From the NCBI GenBank assembly GCA_018066715.1, contig JAGPWA010000115.1, positions 1-39,846 of the forward strand: DNA of 39,846 nt, given 5' to 3'. The stretch's first letter is position 1; each line of letters begins with the position of its first letter. A program made the translations under genes and the position numbers. This document shows, piece by piece, positions 1 to 7,720 of the stretch. The notes beneath the pieces were generated by a model that was given only the letters and a program-made list of their open reading frames with translations, ran no database searches and had not been told where the DNA came from. The DNA is from Porticoccus sp. Its GTDB lineage: Bacteria > Pseudomonadota > Gammaproteobacteria > Pseudomonadales > Porticoccaceae.

Positions 1-1064
1 TGGCCGAGATCAAAGAAGTGCATGTGTCAGATCGTGGTCATATTGGGAATACCCGTCTGCATGCTGCTGAGCAAAATTTACCAGCACTGGGCTACGTGGT
101 GGAAAACCAGTGGTTGGGTTTGGTGCTAATGGAGGCACTCCAGCAGGCACCCGGTGTTGATATTATCGCACCAGCCCAGGTTGCTAGTGTTCGCCCGGCT
201 CGGGGGGGTATGACGCTTTCACTGTCTGGTTCTGAAGTAAGCCCAGAACTAAAGCAAGAACTAAAACAAGAATTAAGCGCAAAGCTTTTGGTGGTGGCCG
301 ATGGAGCCCAGTCTCGTACTCGAGAGATGCTGGGCATTGATGCGACGACCAGGGACTATGGCCAGGTGGCGCTGGTGACGAATATTTCCTTACAACAGGA
401 TCACCAAGGCGTTGCCTACGAACGTTTTACAGATTCAGGCCCTATGGCCATGCTGCCACTACAGCCGGTAGATAATGAGCATCGCTCTGCCCTAGTGTGG
501 ACCCTGCCACCAGAGCGTGCGGCTGAGATGATGGAAGCCTCAGATGAGGTGTTTTTAGCCGAATTACAGGATCGGTTTGGCCATCGGCTGGGGCAATTTC
601 AGCGGGTAGGTACCCGTCACAGTTACCCCATTCGTTTGATCACCAGCAATGAGCAGGTTCGCAGCCATGTCGTGGTGGTGGGCAATGCCGCTCATTCACT
701 GCATCCAGTAGCTGGGCAGGGTTTTAACCTCGCACTGCGGGATGTGGCGGTGCTTGCCAATGAACTGGCCACATCAGTTGGCGATGAGGCTCTAGCTCTA
801 GGTCAGTTGTCAGTGCTACAGAACTACCTCAAACAACAGCAGGCCGACCAGAAGCAAACAATTTTACTGAGTGATTTGTTACCAAAAGTATTTGGTATTG
901 ATTCATCCCCCGTCGCCTTAGCTCGAAACCTCGGTTTGTTGGCGCTGGATACCGTGCCGCTTTTACGCCACCAGTTTGCCAGGTTGGGCATGGGGCTTGA
1001 GACTCGCGGAGCGCCACAGGTAGCAAAAAGAACATCGGCAGTGGGAAGGCAAAATAATGGCTGA
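1..1064 (+). CDS. ubiH: UbiH-type 2-octaprenyl-6-methoxyphenol hydroxylase, 5' end cut off
   Basis: FAD-dependent aromatic hydroxylase of ubiquinone biosynthesis. The reading frame is open from base 3, so the gene starts outside the window; the first in-window GTG (base 18) lies inside the conserved stretch VHVSDRGHIG, which is typical of the middle of UbiH. The N-terminal dinucleotide-binding motif is therefore missing. Visible family marks are the second FAD motif (VVVGNAAHSLHPVAGQGFNL, with GNAAH rather than the GDAAH of UbiI) and the DGAQS motif around in-window residues 94-98. The stop overlaps the ubiI start by 8 bases, indicating translational coupling in one operon. A 12-base tandem repeat lengthens a Lys/Glu/Gln segment before DGAQS. 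Confidence 0.9.
   Translation, partial: AEIKEVHVSDRGHIGNTRLHAAEQNLPALGYVVENQWLGLVLMEALQQAPGVDIIAPAQVASVRPARGGMTLSLSGSEVSPELKQELKQELSAKLLVVADGAQSRTREMLGIDATTRDYGQVALVTNISLQQDHQGVAYERFTDSGPMAMLPLQPVDNEHRSALVWTLPPERAAEMMEASDEVFLAELQDRFGHRLGQFQRVGTRHSYPIRLITSNEQVRSHVVVVGNAAHSLHPVAGQGFNLALRDVAVLANELATSVGDEALALGQLSVLQNYLKQQQADQKQTILLSDLLPKVFGIDSSPVALARNLGLLALDTVPLLRHQFARLGMGLETRGAPQVAKRTSAVGRQNNG
246..278 (+). repeat. 12-bp tandem repeat inside ubiH
   Basis: GAACTAAAGCAA (246-257) is followed at once by GAACTAAAACAA (258-269) and a partial third unit, GAATTAAGC. It encodes a repeated ELKQ unit. The repeat keeps the frame and lies in a surface-like segment between two conserved blocks, so it probably reflects a small slippage insertion. 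Confidence 0.6.
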
Positions 1065-2268
1065 ACATGAATACGATGTGGTGGTGTCTGGTGCTGGGAT
1101 GGTTGGAGCGGCATTTGCCGCCTTACTAGCAACGACTGAGCATGGAAAAAATTTACGGATAGCCGTTCTAGAAGCCCGGCCATTTGTGATGCCTGATTTA
1201 TCAAAAAGCTTTGACCCTCGGGTGGTCGCCCTGACAGCGTTATCTCGGAAATTACTTGAGGATACCGGCGCCTGGGAGCAGATTGCCGCTCGGCGTGTTT
1301 GTCCGTATCAGCGGATGGAAGTGTGGGAGGCCGATGGAACTGGGCATATAGAATTTGATTGTGCTGAAGTACGGCAGCCCAGTTTGGGGCATATTGTCGA
1401 GAATGCGTTGGTTGTCGAGGCCCTGTGGCAGCGGCTTGAAGCACTCGAAAATGTAACACTGCTGTGCCCAGCCACCGTGGTAGATTTGGATCGACAGCCT
1501 GAAGGCGTAGCTATCTCCCTGGCCGATGGCTCCGTCATCAATACTAAACTGTTGGCCGCCGCCGATGGAGCCCAATCAAAAGTTCGAGAACTGTGTGGAT
1601 TGCAGTTGCGTCAGTGGGAGTATGGTCACCATGCCATTGTCACTACCGTCACCACTGAAAAAAATCACGATTTTACGGCTCGGCAGCGATTTTTACCGGA
1701 AGGCCCGTTGGCATTTTTGCCCTTACAAACAGAAACGGGTGATTGTCACCAGTGCTCCATCGTTTGGTCACAACAGGCCGATGTAGCTGAACAGTTAATG
1801 GCACTTGATGATGACGCCTTTTGCGAAACACTGACCCGGGCAGGGGAAAATTGCTTGGGCAATGTGGTCGCCGTGGATAAACGCTACAAAATTCCCCTCA
1901 AGCAACGTCATGCCGTTGATTATGTGGTGCCGGGGGTGGCACTGATGGGCGATGCGGCCCACACCATTCATCCGCTGGCGGGGCAGGGTGTAAACCTTGG
2001 TTTTCAGGATGTGATCGTCTTGGTCGAAGAAGTGGAGAGAGCGGTTAGTCGAGGGCTTTCTCCCGGTGATATGTGGGCATTGGGTCGTTATCAGCGCCGC
2101 CGTAAACCGCATAACCTAGGGACTATGGCCGTGATGGAAGGTTTTAAACGATTGTTTGAAAAGCAGCCCCTACCGGTTCGATTATTACGCAATGACGGGA
2201 TGAATACGGTCAATCGGCTTGGCCCCATAAAGAATTTGATGGTTCGTCAGGCAATGGGGCTTCTTTAG
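1057..2268 (+). CDS. ubiI: UbiI/VisC-type ubiquinone biosynthesis FAD hydroxylase
   Basis: FAD monooxygenase of the UbiH/UbiI/UbiF family, most like the C5 hydroxylase UbiI (VisC) of ubiquinone synthesis. The 403 aa match the roughly 400 aa of the family. The N-terminus has the Rossmann FAD motif (VVVSGAGMVGAAFAALLA, residues ~6-23). DGAQSKVRE near residue 170 and GDAAHTIHPLAGQGVNLG near 300 are the second and third FAD motifs. ATG 1057 overlaps the end of ubiH. The assignment to UbiI rather than another paralogue rests on its position next to UbiH and on the GDAAH motif; a phylogeny would be needed to be certain. Confidence 0.87.
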   Translation: MAEHEYDVVVSGAGMVGAAFAALLATTEHGKNLRIAVLEARPFVMPDLSKSFDPRVVALTALSRKLLEDTGAWEQIAARRVCPYQRMEVWEADGTGHIEFDCAEVRQPSLGHIVENALVVEALWQRLEALENVTLLCPATVVDLDRQPEGVAISLADGSVINTKLLAAADGAQSKVRELCGLQLRQWEYGHHAIVTTVTTEKNHDFTARQRFLPEGPLAFLPLQTETGDCHQCSIVWSQQADVAEQLMALDDDAFCETLTRAGENCLGNVVAVDKRYKIPLKQRHAVDYVVPGVALMGDAAHTIHPLAGQGVNLGFQDVIVLVEEVERAVSRGLSPGDMWALGRYQRRRKPHNLGTMAVMEGFKRLFEKQPLPVRLLRNDGMNTVNRLGPIKNLMVRQAMGLL

Positions 2269-2403
2269 CCTCCCTACTCGTTAATTCCCTCTTTAGTTTG
2301 AGGTCGATCAGGTTTAGAATTCGCGGCAGTTTAAGTGACACGGCTTTAAGAGCTACAGCTATAAGTAACTAAAGGTTTAACCACCTAGGGTGAGGACACA
2401 ACA

Positions 2404-2793
2404 ATGAGCGCTACCCCCTCCAATTTGAAATATGCCGCCAGCCACGAATGGGCTCGCGATGAAGGTGACGGTACCGTGACCGTGGGTGTTTCTGACCACG
2501 CACAGGATAGTCTAGGCGATGTGGTTTATGTGGAGCTTCCTGAAGTGGGGACTACATTCTCTGCGGGTGATGAAGCCGGTGTCGTTGAATCCGTAAAAGC
2601 CGCCTCAGATATTTATACGCCGATCTCGGGTGAGATTGTGGCGATTAATCCGGCGCTAGAAGATGCACCGGAAACCATCAACGAATCACCTTATGATGCA
2701 GGTTGGTTTTTCAAAATCAAAATGTCTGACCCCTCAGAGCTAGAAAACTTGCTGGATGCTACCGCCTACGAAGCAGCGGCTGAAGAAGAGTAA
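2404..2793 (+). CDS. gcvH: Glycine cleavage system H protein
   Basis: Lipoyl carrier that shuttles the aminomethyl group between the P, T and L proteins of the glycine cleavage system. The 129-aa length is standard. The lipoylation site is Lys65 in [12 protein letters not shown], followed by the conserved PISGE turn and [13 protein letters not shown] near the C-terminus. The start is preceded by a good GTGAGGA ribosome site. The P and T protein genes are not in the window, so this is a stand-alone gcvH. I looked for a glycine riboswitch in the 135-base leader and did not recognise one. A strong terminator follows. Confidence 0.96.
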   Translation: MSATPSNLKYAASHEWARDEGDGTVTVGVSDHAQDSLGDVVYVELPEVGTTFSAGDEAGVVESVKAASDIYTPISGEIVAINPALEDAPETINESPYDAGWFFKIKMSDPSELENLLDATAYEAAAEEE

Positions 2794-2868
2794 CTGCTTC
2801 AGTATTTCCTTTGGCTACATTAAGTAACGGTAAGTTTTACAAAGGAAAACGGATACACTCTTTAAATT

Positions 2869-2899
2869 AAGGCTGCTCATAGGCAGCCTTTTTTATTTT
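2869..2899 (+). terminator. Rho-independent terminator after gcvH
   Basis: A perfect 8-bp stem, AAGGCTGC (2869-2876) with GCAGCCTT (2883-2890), has a 6-base loop and is followed by a T-rich run. It ends the gcvH transcript before rlmI. Confidence 0.85.
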
Positions 2900-2930
2900 C
2901 TATTCTCTAAATGGTCAGCCAGGAGAAAGC

Positions 2931-4148
2931 ATGCCCACCACTACCCACATGTCGCTAAGACTTAAAAAAGGTGCTGACCGGCGGTTACGCGCGGGCCATC
3001 TGTGGGTGTACAGCAATGAGGTCGATATTGTCGCCACCCCACTCAAGACCATGCCTGTGGGAAGTGAAGTGGTCGTAGAAGATGCCGGTGGAAAATTTGT
3101 CGCCATGGCCACGGTGAACCCTGCCGGTCTGATTTGTGCGAGGCTTTACTCTAGAGTACAAAGCCCTAGCGAGCAGGGTCGAGGGTTGGATCAGCCTTTG
3201 ATCGTTAGTCGCCTACAGCAAGCATTACAATTTCGTGAAGCCTGTTTTGAAAAACCCTATTATCGCGCTATCTTTGGTGATTCGGATTTATTACCGGGTC
3301 TCGTGGTAGACCGCTTTGGTGATTATCTTTCGGCACAGCTAACCACCGCGGCCATGGATCAACGCCGCGATGTGGTGATCGCCGCACTGGATGAAGTGTT
3401 CTCCCCTAAAGGAATTGTGTTTAGAAACCAAGGGCCATTTCGTCAGATGGAGGGACTGCCTGAAGCTGTCGAAGTGGCCGCAGGTGATGTACCAGAGCTA
3501 GTAGAGCTGGAAGAAAACGGCACACGCTTTCTGGCCCCAGTGATGACCGGCCAAAAAACGGGTTGGTTTTACGATCACCGAATAAATCGCCAACAGTTAC
3601 AGAAATTATCCAAAGACAAAACCGTATTAGATGTTTACAGCTACGTGGGTGGCTGGGGTGTTCAGGCGGCGGTAGCTGGGGCCAAAGCGGTGACCTGTGT
3701 CGATGTTTCCGGTGATGCATTAGACCTGGCACAACAAAATGCCGAATTGAACCAGTACAGCGGCCAATTTTCTTGCTTGCAAGGCAAGGCCAATGACATT
3801 ATGAAAGCCTTAATCGATGCTGGGCAAACTTTTGATGTGGTGGTGCTAGATCCGCCGGCCTTTATTAAACGTAAAAAAGATCAACGTCAGGGTGAAAAGG
3901 CCTATCATCAGGCCAATCAGTTGGCGTTAAGATTATTGGCTCCCGGTGGTATCTTGGTGTCAGCATCTTGCTCCATGCATTTACCCCAACAAACATTGAT
4001 GGACGTGGTGAAAACTGCGGCAGCACATCGCCAACGCCAGTTACAAGTATTCTCCATTGGCGGGCAGGGGCCAGACCACCCCATACATCCGGCCATACCA
4101 GAGACGAATTATTTAAAGGCAATTTTTGCCAGAGATATTCAGAATTAG
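2931..4148 (+). CDS. rlmI: 23S rRNA (cytosine-C5) methyltransferase RlmI
   Basis: SAM-dependent methyltransferase expected to modify C1962 of 23S rRNA. The 405 aa compare with 396 in E. coli. An N-terminal PUA domain (residues ~5-80, RLKKGADRRLRAGHLWVY) precedes the Rossmann methyltransferase domain. SAM-binding motif I is VLDVYSYVGGWG (~residue 225), and the catalytic region shows VVLDPPAFIKRKK (~305) and SASCSMHL (~345), the Cys motifs of this family. The start is supported by an AGGAGA ribosome site 5 bases upstream. Confidence 0.93.
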   Translation: MPTTTHMSLRLKKGADRRLRAGHLWVYSNEVDIVATPLKTMPVGSEVVVEDAGGKFVAMATVNPAGLICARLYSRVQSPSEQGRGLDQPLIVSRLQQALQFREACFEKPYYRAIFGDSDLLPGLVVDRFGDYLSAQLTTAAMDQRRDVVIAALDEVFSPKGIVFRNQGPFRQMEGLPEAVEVAAGDVPELVELEENGTRFLAPVMTGQKTGWFYDHRINRQQLQKLSKDKTVLDVYSYVGGWGVQAAVAGAKAVTCVDVSGDALDLAQQNAELNQYSGQFSCLQGKANDIMKALIDAGQTFDVVVLDPPAFIKRKKDQRQGEKAYHQANQLALRLLAPGGILVSASCSMHLPQQTLMDVVKTAAAHRQRQLQVFSIGGQGPDHPIHPAIPETNYLKAIFARDIQN

Positions 4149-4174
4149 CAGAAATACTTTTTAATAGGAAATTT

Positions 4175-4411
4175 ATGATGTACACAAATGAAACACTGGA
4201 AGAAATTAAGCTATTAAATCAATTTGATCTTTCATCGGCTTCAACAGGCATCAAGGTCCATTCTCAAGAAGCCTCAGAAGAAGCCATTGCGGCGGCAAAG
4301 CGGCTTTTTGATAAGGGCTTAACCAACCACGTTGATGGTGGCTATCTTACAGATTTAGGTCTGGAAGCAGCGGGCCATGCACAAAGCCTACTGAGAGTGC
4401 TGTCGGCATAA
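4175..4411 (+). CDS. Small conserved protein, TIGR02647-like
   Basis: The 78-aa protein resembles the TIGR02647 family of short proteins in Pseudomonas and relatives. Marks are a leucine-rich N-terminus, the FDLSSASTGIKVH block, and DGGYLTDLGLEAAGHAQSLL at the C-terminus. Its function is unknown to me. The longer frame opening at 3968 overlaps rlmI and is unlikely; the start at 4175 (or ATG 4178) has a TAGGAA ribosome site just upstream. It lies 26 bases after rlmI and may be co-transcribed with it. Confidence 0.8.
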   Translation: MMYTNETLEEIKLLNQFDLSSASTGIKVHSQEASEEAIAAAKRLFDKGLTNHVDGGYLTDLGLEAAGHAQSLLRVLSA

Positions 4412-4436
4412 TGGCTCCTTAGCTAAACACCTAGCA

Positions 4437-4475
4437 AAGCAGTCTTGTATAAGCGTTGTTATTACAAGACTGCTT
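4437..4475. terminator. Perfect 13-bp inverted repeat between convergent genes
   Basis: AAGCAGTCTTGTA (4437-4449) is matched exactly by its reverse complement (4463-4475), with a 13-base loop. It covers the last codons and stop of the minus-strand monooxygenase gene. No clear T-run follows on either side, so it may act as a bidirectional terminator or transcript stabiliser between two convergent genes. Confidence 0.6.
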
Positions 4476-4767
4476 CCAATAACTCCAGCTTAGGTGGGCC
4501 GGCATAAATGCCCTCAGAGGTTTTTCCCGCCCCAGCATGGGCTTTACGGAAAGCCTCTGAACGAGTCCAATCTTCAAAGACAGCTCGGCTTTCCCAAACA
4601 GAATGTGAAACAAAAGGCGTGATGCCGTCTTCGGTCTTTCCGCGTAACAGGTTGAATGACTTAAAGCCTGGGACCTCATTCAAAAAAGAATCACGGCTGC
4701 GCCATACCTCAATAAAGTCATCTTCTCGCCCTTCATTCACCTGAAAGCGATTCATTGCCAGATACAT
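4462..4767 (-). CDS. ABM-fold monooxygenase with IsdG-type haem-degrading triad
   Basis: The 101-aa antibiotic-biosynthesis-monooxygenase-fold protein should form a ferredoxin-like dimer. It carries Asn6 (MYLAMNRF), Trp67 (FEDWTRSEAF) and His77 (RKAHAG). These coincide in spacing with the Asn7/Trp67/His77 triad of staphylococcal IsdG, and the VWES and PGF motifs are also conserved. This suggests oxidative haem cleavage, releasing iron, in the cytoplasm. No haem-uptake genes lie next to it. A general ABM quinol oxygenase is the alternative, so the substrate is inferred. Confidence 0.78.
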   Translation of the reverse strand: MYLAMNRFQVNEGREDDFIEVWRSRDSFLNEVPGFKSFNLLRGKTEDGITPFVSHSVWESRAVFEDWTRSEAFRKAHAGAGKTSEGIYAGPPKLELLEAVL

Positions 4768-5182
4768 AGTTTCACCTTGTACATAATCGTTGGATAACAG
4801 CCGGTGATTATCGAGTAGTGGCGCGGAATATCAAGATTTGTTTCCAAGCGTATTGAGTGGTTGAAGGAAAAATGAGGCCGGCACAGCCGGGGGCAGAAGA
4901 ATAGAGATCGGTGTAAAAAATGACTCTGGGCTCTCAAGCCGGTGAATTGTCCGCTCATCAACCCCCTGCTTATATTGCCTTTGAGCCTTGACCAACCTTG
5001 TGAAGATTAGGGTTAAAAATTTATAACTAATTGTTTTATAACAATAATATGGTATTTTGTTGGTTCGGAGTGAAAAAAGCAAAGGTTGCTTTTTGTACGC
5101 TTACTATTCAAAATAGCGACCATAAAATAGCACTATTTGTTGCTGTGTCATCCAAAGAAAACACAAAAGATCGAGCCTAACG
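4768..5182. other. Intergenic region, 415 bases, AT-rich
   Basis: I see no gene here. It carries an interrupted inverted repeat ATTGTT-TTAT-AACAAT (5030-5045) and a short hairpin AAAAAGCAA / TTGCTTTTT (5074-5094) with a 3-base loop. The hairpin resembles a bidirectional terminator or leader hairpin ahead of the gene at 5183. The divergent promoters of the two flanking genes must lie here, but none is clear enough to call. Confidence 0.5.
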
Positions 5183-5494
5183 ATGAGTAGAAAAAAGAAG
5201 ATTAAAGACCCTTCCATCCAACCAATGTTCCCTATTGGTTCAGACGCAGGGCGAGAAGACCGGGAGAAACTACGGGCGCGCATTCAAAAAATAGATGAGG
5301 ATGCCTCTCAAAAGATTTTTGTACCGTTCTCCGTCAATATGGAACAACGCAAGGCGGCAATAAAGCTTCGCTCTCAAGGCAAAAATATTGTGAGCGGGTT
5401 TCCTGAACAGGTTCCCCATTTCAGTGAGCTCGGGTGCACGCTTTATTTGGTCGAAGAAGAGGGTGAGTTTGTCGTCAGGCCAGTCCCTGAATAG
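5183..5494 (+). CDS. Orphan small protein, copy A of a duplicated pair
   Basis: The 103-aa charged protein has no signal peptide and no family I recognise. The N-terminus is Lys-rich (MSRKKKIKDP), followed by the block SDAGRED, a charged helix, the core SQKIFVPFSVNMEQRKAA, and an acidic C-terminal strand pair (LVEEEGEFVV). A homologue lies at 7219-7527; the core is identical between them even at the DNA level for 55 bases (5306-5360 and 7342-7396), while the rest has diverged. The ribosome site is weak. Its neighbour is a YkgJ-like Cys-cluster protein, which also has a second, ruined copy. Confidence 0.7.
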   Translation: MSRKKKIKDPSIQPMFPIGSDAGREDREKLRARIQKIDEDASQKIFVPFSVNMEQRKAAIKLRSQGKNIVSGFPEQVPHFSELGCTLYLVEEEGEFVVRPVPE

Positions 5495-5581
5495 GGCGTG
5501 GTGAAGTCATAGTGCTTATTGGCGTGTAGCGACACGAACAAGCTTTAAGCAAAGGGCACTAAGCAAAGGAACTCAAGAAAG

Positions 5582-5620
5582 AGGGCAGAGACAATGGAAA
5601 GCCACGTTGCCGCCCTTTTT
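5582..5620 (+). terminator. Possible terminator after copy A
   Basis: AGGGC (5582-5586) pairs with GCCCT (5612-5616), with further imperfect pairing inside, and is followed by TTTTT. The stem is imperfect, so this is tentative. Confidence 0.4.
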
Positions 5621-5670
5621 CGTTTTCAGCCTTCTAGCGGTCAGTGTTTTAATTTCCACTCCGGCCATTT

Positions 5671-6090
5671 TTGTTTCCATTCCCTGAAAACCCATGTGCC
5701 AGTAACGTGAAAGACTGTAACCAGTGCGGCAAATGTTGTGTCAAATACAGTAACGGCGGCTTATCTGTATCAGAAAGCGAAATAGAGCTGTGGGAGCTGT
5801 TTAAGCCCGACATCTACCAATATGTCAGCAATGGAAAAATCTGGGTAGACCCAAAAACCGGCGAACAAATAGAGCGGTGCCCCTGGCTACGAAAAGAACC
5901 CAACCAAGAGAAGTACACCTGCGATATTTATTACGACCGCCCCGATGACTGCAAATTTTATCCAGTCACCATCGAGCAAATGGTCAAGGATGAATGCGAG
6001 ATGTTAGAAGAGCGGGACTTGGATAAGCCAAAACAAGCGCAGGTTGCATTAGATAAACTGATGGTAGATAGCCGACCCTCTGTTAAATAA
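5671..6090 (+). CDS. YkgJ-like cysteine-cluster protein, copy B
   Basis: The 139-aa protein of the YkgJ type is a putative Zn- or Fe-S-binding small protein. The N-terminal cluster is Cys16-x2-Cys19-x2-Cys22-Cys23 (DCNQCGKCC), followed later by RCPWL, YTCDIYY and DDCKFYP, the usual arrangement of metal-ligand cysteines. The frame opens with TTG at 5671; GTG 5707 is a possible alternative that keeps the cluster. No ribosome site is convincing at either. A degenerate copy of most of this gene lies at 6835-7083. Biochemical function is not known for the family. Confidence 0.75.
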   Translation: MFPFPENPCASNVKDCNQCGKCCVKYSNGGLSVSESEIELWELFKPDIYQYVSNGKIWVDPKTGEQIERCPWLRKEPNQEKYTCDIYYDRPDDCKFYPVTIEQMVKDECEMLEERDLDKPKQAQVALDKLMVDSRPSVK

Positions 6091-6186
6091 AGAGTTTTTA
6101 CCTCTTAAGCGGGACTCTTAGGTTTAAGTGGCTCTATAGTTTTCAGTAAGTAAGTGCCGGCTTGGGGTGCAGGGAAGAAGGGCTGG

Positions 6187-6813
6187 TTAGGCATGAGTGT
6201 CTAATTGGTGCTCGTCATAGCCGTGAGCTACTTCTTGATAGCTACGGATTGCATTTTGACTTTCTTCGTCACTTGTTTCTGAATTAGGTTTTTGTTGTAA
6301 CAACTCCATGCGTGCCTCTGCTGTCATTCGAGCAGCGCTGGCTGCAACGGCGATGTCTTGTCCCGACGGCTGCGCTGGTGCTAACGCGGCCCGACGGATT
6401 TTCTCTCCTTTGGCTAACGTGGCTTGTGGGTCACCTTGAATTGAAGACATGTCTACCTGTACATCGCCACTAACAGCATAGCTTTGTCCATCAGGCCCTG
6501 TCTGAAAAGAAAAATTAGCGCCACCTCTTGCTAGTGCGCCGGCAGCAGCTAGGTGGGCAGCTTCGTGAGCTCGAACAGCTTTATCGGTCTGTTGTAAGTT
6601 CTGTAAATGGCGCAGTTCTTTTGGGTCAAGTTTTTGGCTTTTATCAAATTGAGTCGTTTCACTGGCCGTTTTATCTTTTTTATCTTCCGGTGATACGGGT
6701 TCTTTGATCTCTTTACTAAGCTCGTCAGAAGCCACCTGACGGTTATTTGCAGGCAGTATCAGAGTCGTGTAACGGTAACTTAATGGACCAATCATAATCC
6801 TAGAGTTTAGCAC
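6187..6813 (-). CDS. SprA-like putative metalloprotease
   Basis: This resembles the SprA-related putative metalloproteases (CJM1_0395 type). The zinc motif HEAAHLAAAG (HExxH) is near residue 103. It is followed by the conserved YAVSGDVQVDMS block and a long alanine-rich helix (AVAASAARMTAEARMEL). The first ~80 residues are polar and low in complexity. The frame starts with GTG at 6813; an ATG six codons further in (6795) is an equally good start. It lies between copy B and the B' ruin on the opposite strand, which suggests that it sits within or next to a rearrangement junction. Confidence 0.72.
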   Translation of the reverse strand: MLNSRIMIGPLSYRYTTLILPANNRQVASDELSKEIKEPVSPEDKKDKTASETTQFDKSQKLDPKELRHLQNLQQTDKAVRAHEAAHLAAAGALARGGANFSFQTGPDGQSYAVSGDVQVDMSSIQGDPQATLAKGEKIRRAALAPAQPSGQDIAVAASAARMTAEARMELLQQKPNSETSDEESQNAIRSYQEVAHGYDEHQLDTHA

Positions 6814-6834
6814 ATGATGGTGATATGACAGGTG

Positions 6835-7083
6835 CTGCCCACCGGGTAGCCGAAAGTGACATAGAAGAGCAACCCAACTGCGATAAGGGGCTAACCAAAA
6901 TAAATAGACCAGTGATACGTATAACGACTGACCTGACGACGGAAAGCTCTACCCAGCCACCATAGAGAAAATGGTCAAGGATGAGTGCGAGATGCTAGGC
7001 GTGCAGGGCCTGGATAAGCGAAAATGAGCGCAGGTTGCATTAGATAAGCTAATGCTGGATAGTCGCCCGCCTTGTGAGTAAAG
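6835..7083 (+). pseudogene. Decayed second copy (B') of the YkgJ-like gene
   Basis: From about 6835 to 7083 the sequence aligns with 5850-6094 of copy B. The last ~130 bases match best: ATGGTCAAGGATGA and GCGCAGGTTGCATTAGATAA are exact in both. Upstream, similarity falls off and the frame breaks; the equivalent of the last third is interrupted by a TGA at about 7026. It precedes copy A', so the order along the DNA is A, B, SprA gene, B', A'. Confidence 0.75.
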
Positions 7084-7218
7084 AGCTTTGATTCCTTTGA
7101 TCAGATCTCTTTGTTACGATAGCGGCAAGAAAGAGTGGTGCCTGAGACGGACAGCTTCAGTTTCCACTTATTTTCACGCCCCAATATTTACAATACAAAC
7201 CCAATGCCGAGTATCGAG

Positions 7219-7527
7219 ATGAGTACACATAGAACCAAAGAACAAGCAGCTACAAACCTACAACTGCCTAAAGGCACTGATGCAGGGCGTGAAGACGTAG
7301 ACAAACACCGGGAGCGTTTACAAGAAAGAGAGGCGCTTGCATCTCAAAAGATTTTTGTACCGTTCTCCGTCAATATGGAACAACGCAAGGCGGCAAGACA
7401 GCTTCGGGAAAAAGGAAAAAACCTAGTCTGTGGAACCCCCGGCCAAGAGCCAAATTTTGCATTGCTCGGCTGTTTTCTCCAGCTGGTTGAAGAAGATGGT
7501 GAGTTTGTTGTTAGGTCTACGATTTAA
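7219..7527 (+). CDS. Orphan small protein, copy A' of the duplicated pair
   Basis: This 102-aa paralogue of the protein at 5183 has the same layout: TDAGRED, a charged helix, the identical core SQKIFVPFSVNMEQRKAA, and LVEEDGEFVV at the end. The frame is open further upstream (from 7135), but ATG 7219 aligns with the start of copy A. Outside the 55 identical bases the two genes are only roughly 60% alike, and the N-terminal 18 residues differ. A strong terminator follows 34 bases downstream. Function unknown. Confidence 0.68.
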   Translation: MSTHRTKEQAATNLQLPKGTDAGREDVDKHRERLQEREALASQKIFVPFSVNMEQRKAARQLREKGKNLVCGTPGQEPNFALLGCFLQLVEEDGEFVVRSTI

Positions 7528-7560
7528 CTCGGGTTAAGTGGCAAGGCTTTAATCAATACA

Positions 7561-7592
7561 AACGGATAGCAAAACCGTTGCTATCCGTTTTG
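7561..7592 (+). terminator. Hairpin terminator after copy A'
   Basis: A perfect 12-bp stem, AACGGATAGCAA (7561-7572) with TTGCTATCCGTT (7578-7589), has a 5-base loop and is followed by a short T-run. Confidence 0.65.
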
Positions 7593-7619
7593 GGTATTCG
7601 CACTATTCTGCCACTCAGT

Positions 7620-7720
7620 GTCTCCGCGGCTACCTTCGCAAAATCCCATCTGCATCCGCACGTTTAAAACCTAACAGTGAATCCATAACCACCTGTTCTC
7701 GGTTGAACGAACCTTTTTTC
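7620..7720 (-). pseudogene. Remnant of the hemB 3' end
   Basis: This ~100-base stretch aligns with the last part of the intact hemB (13699-13808), same strand, at roughly 75% identity. In the minus-strand frame it still reads NREQVVMDSLLGFKRADADGIL, against [22 protein letters not shown] in HemB. A 10-base deletion falls exactly between two CAAAAT repeats of the intact gene and breaks the frame. It is too diverged to be a fresh duplication. Together with intact hemB it forms direct repeats around a 6-kb accessory segment. Confidence 0.8.

Noticed and set aside
824-1575. Long minus-strand frames over ubiH/ubiI
   Set aside because: Shadows of well-supported genes; low-complexity composition and no family motif.
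2269-2403. Glycine riboswitch upstream of gcvH
   Set aside because: The leader lacks the paired aptamer cores I would expect, and no terminator-antiterminator pair was seen.
3968-4174. Upstream extension of the TIGR02647-like frame
   Set aside because: It lies wholly within rlmI in another frame; family length and ribosome site favour 4175.
5074-5094. Single hairpins as CRISPR repeats or phage att sites
   Set aside because: No regularly spaced direct repeats with spacers exist anywhere in the window, and no cas or phage integrase genes.
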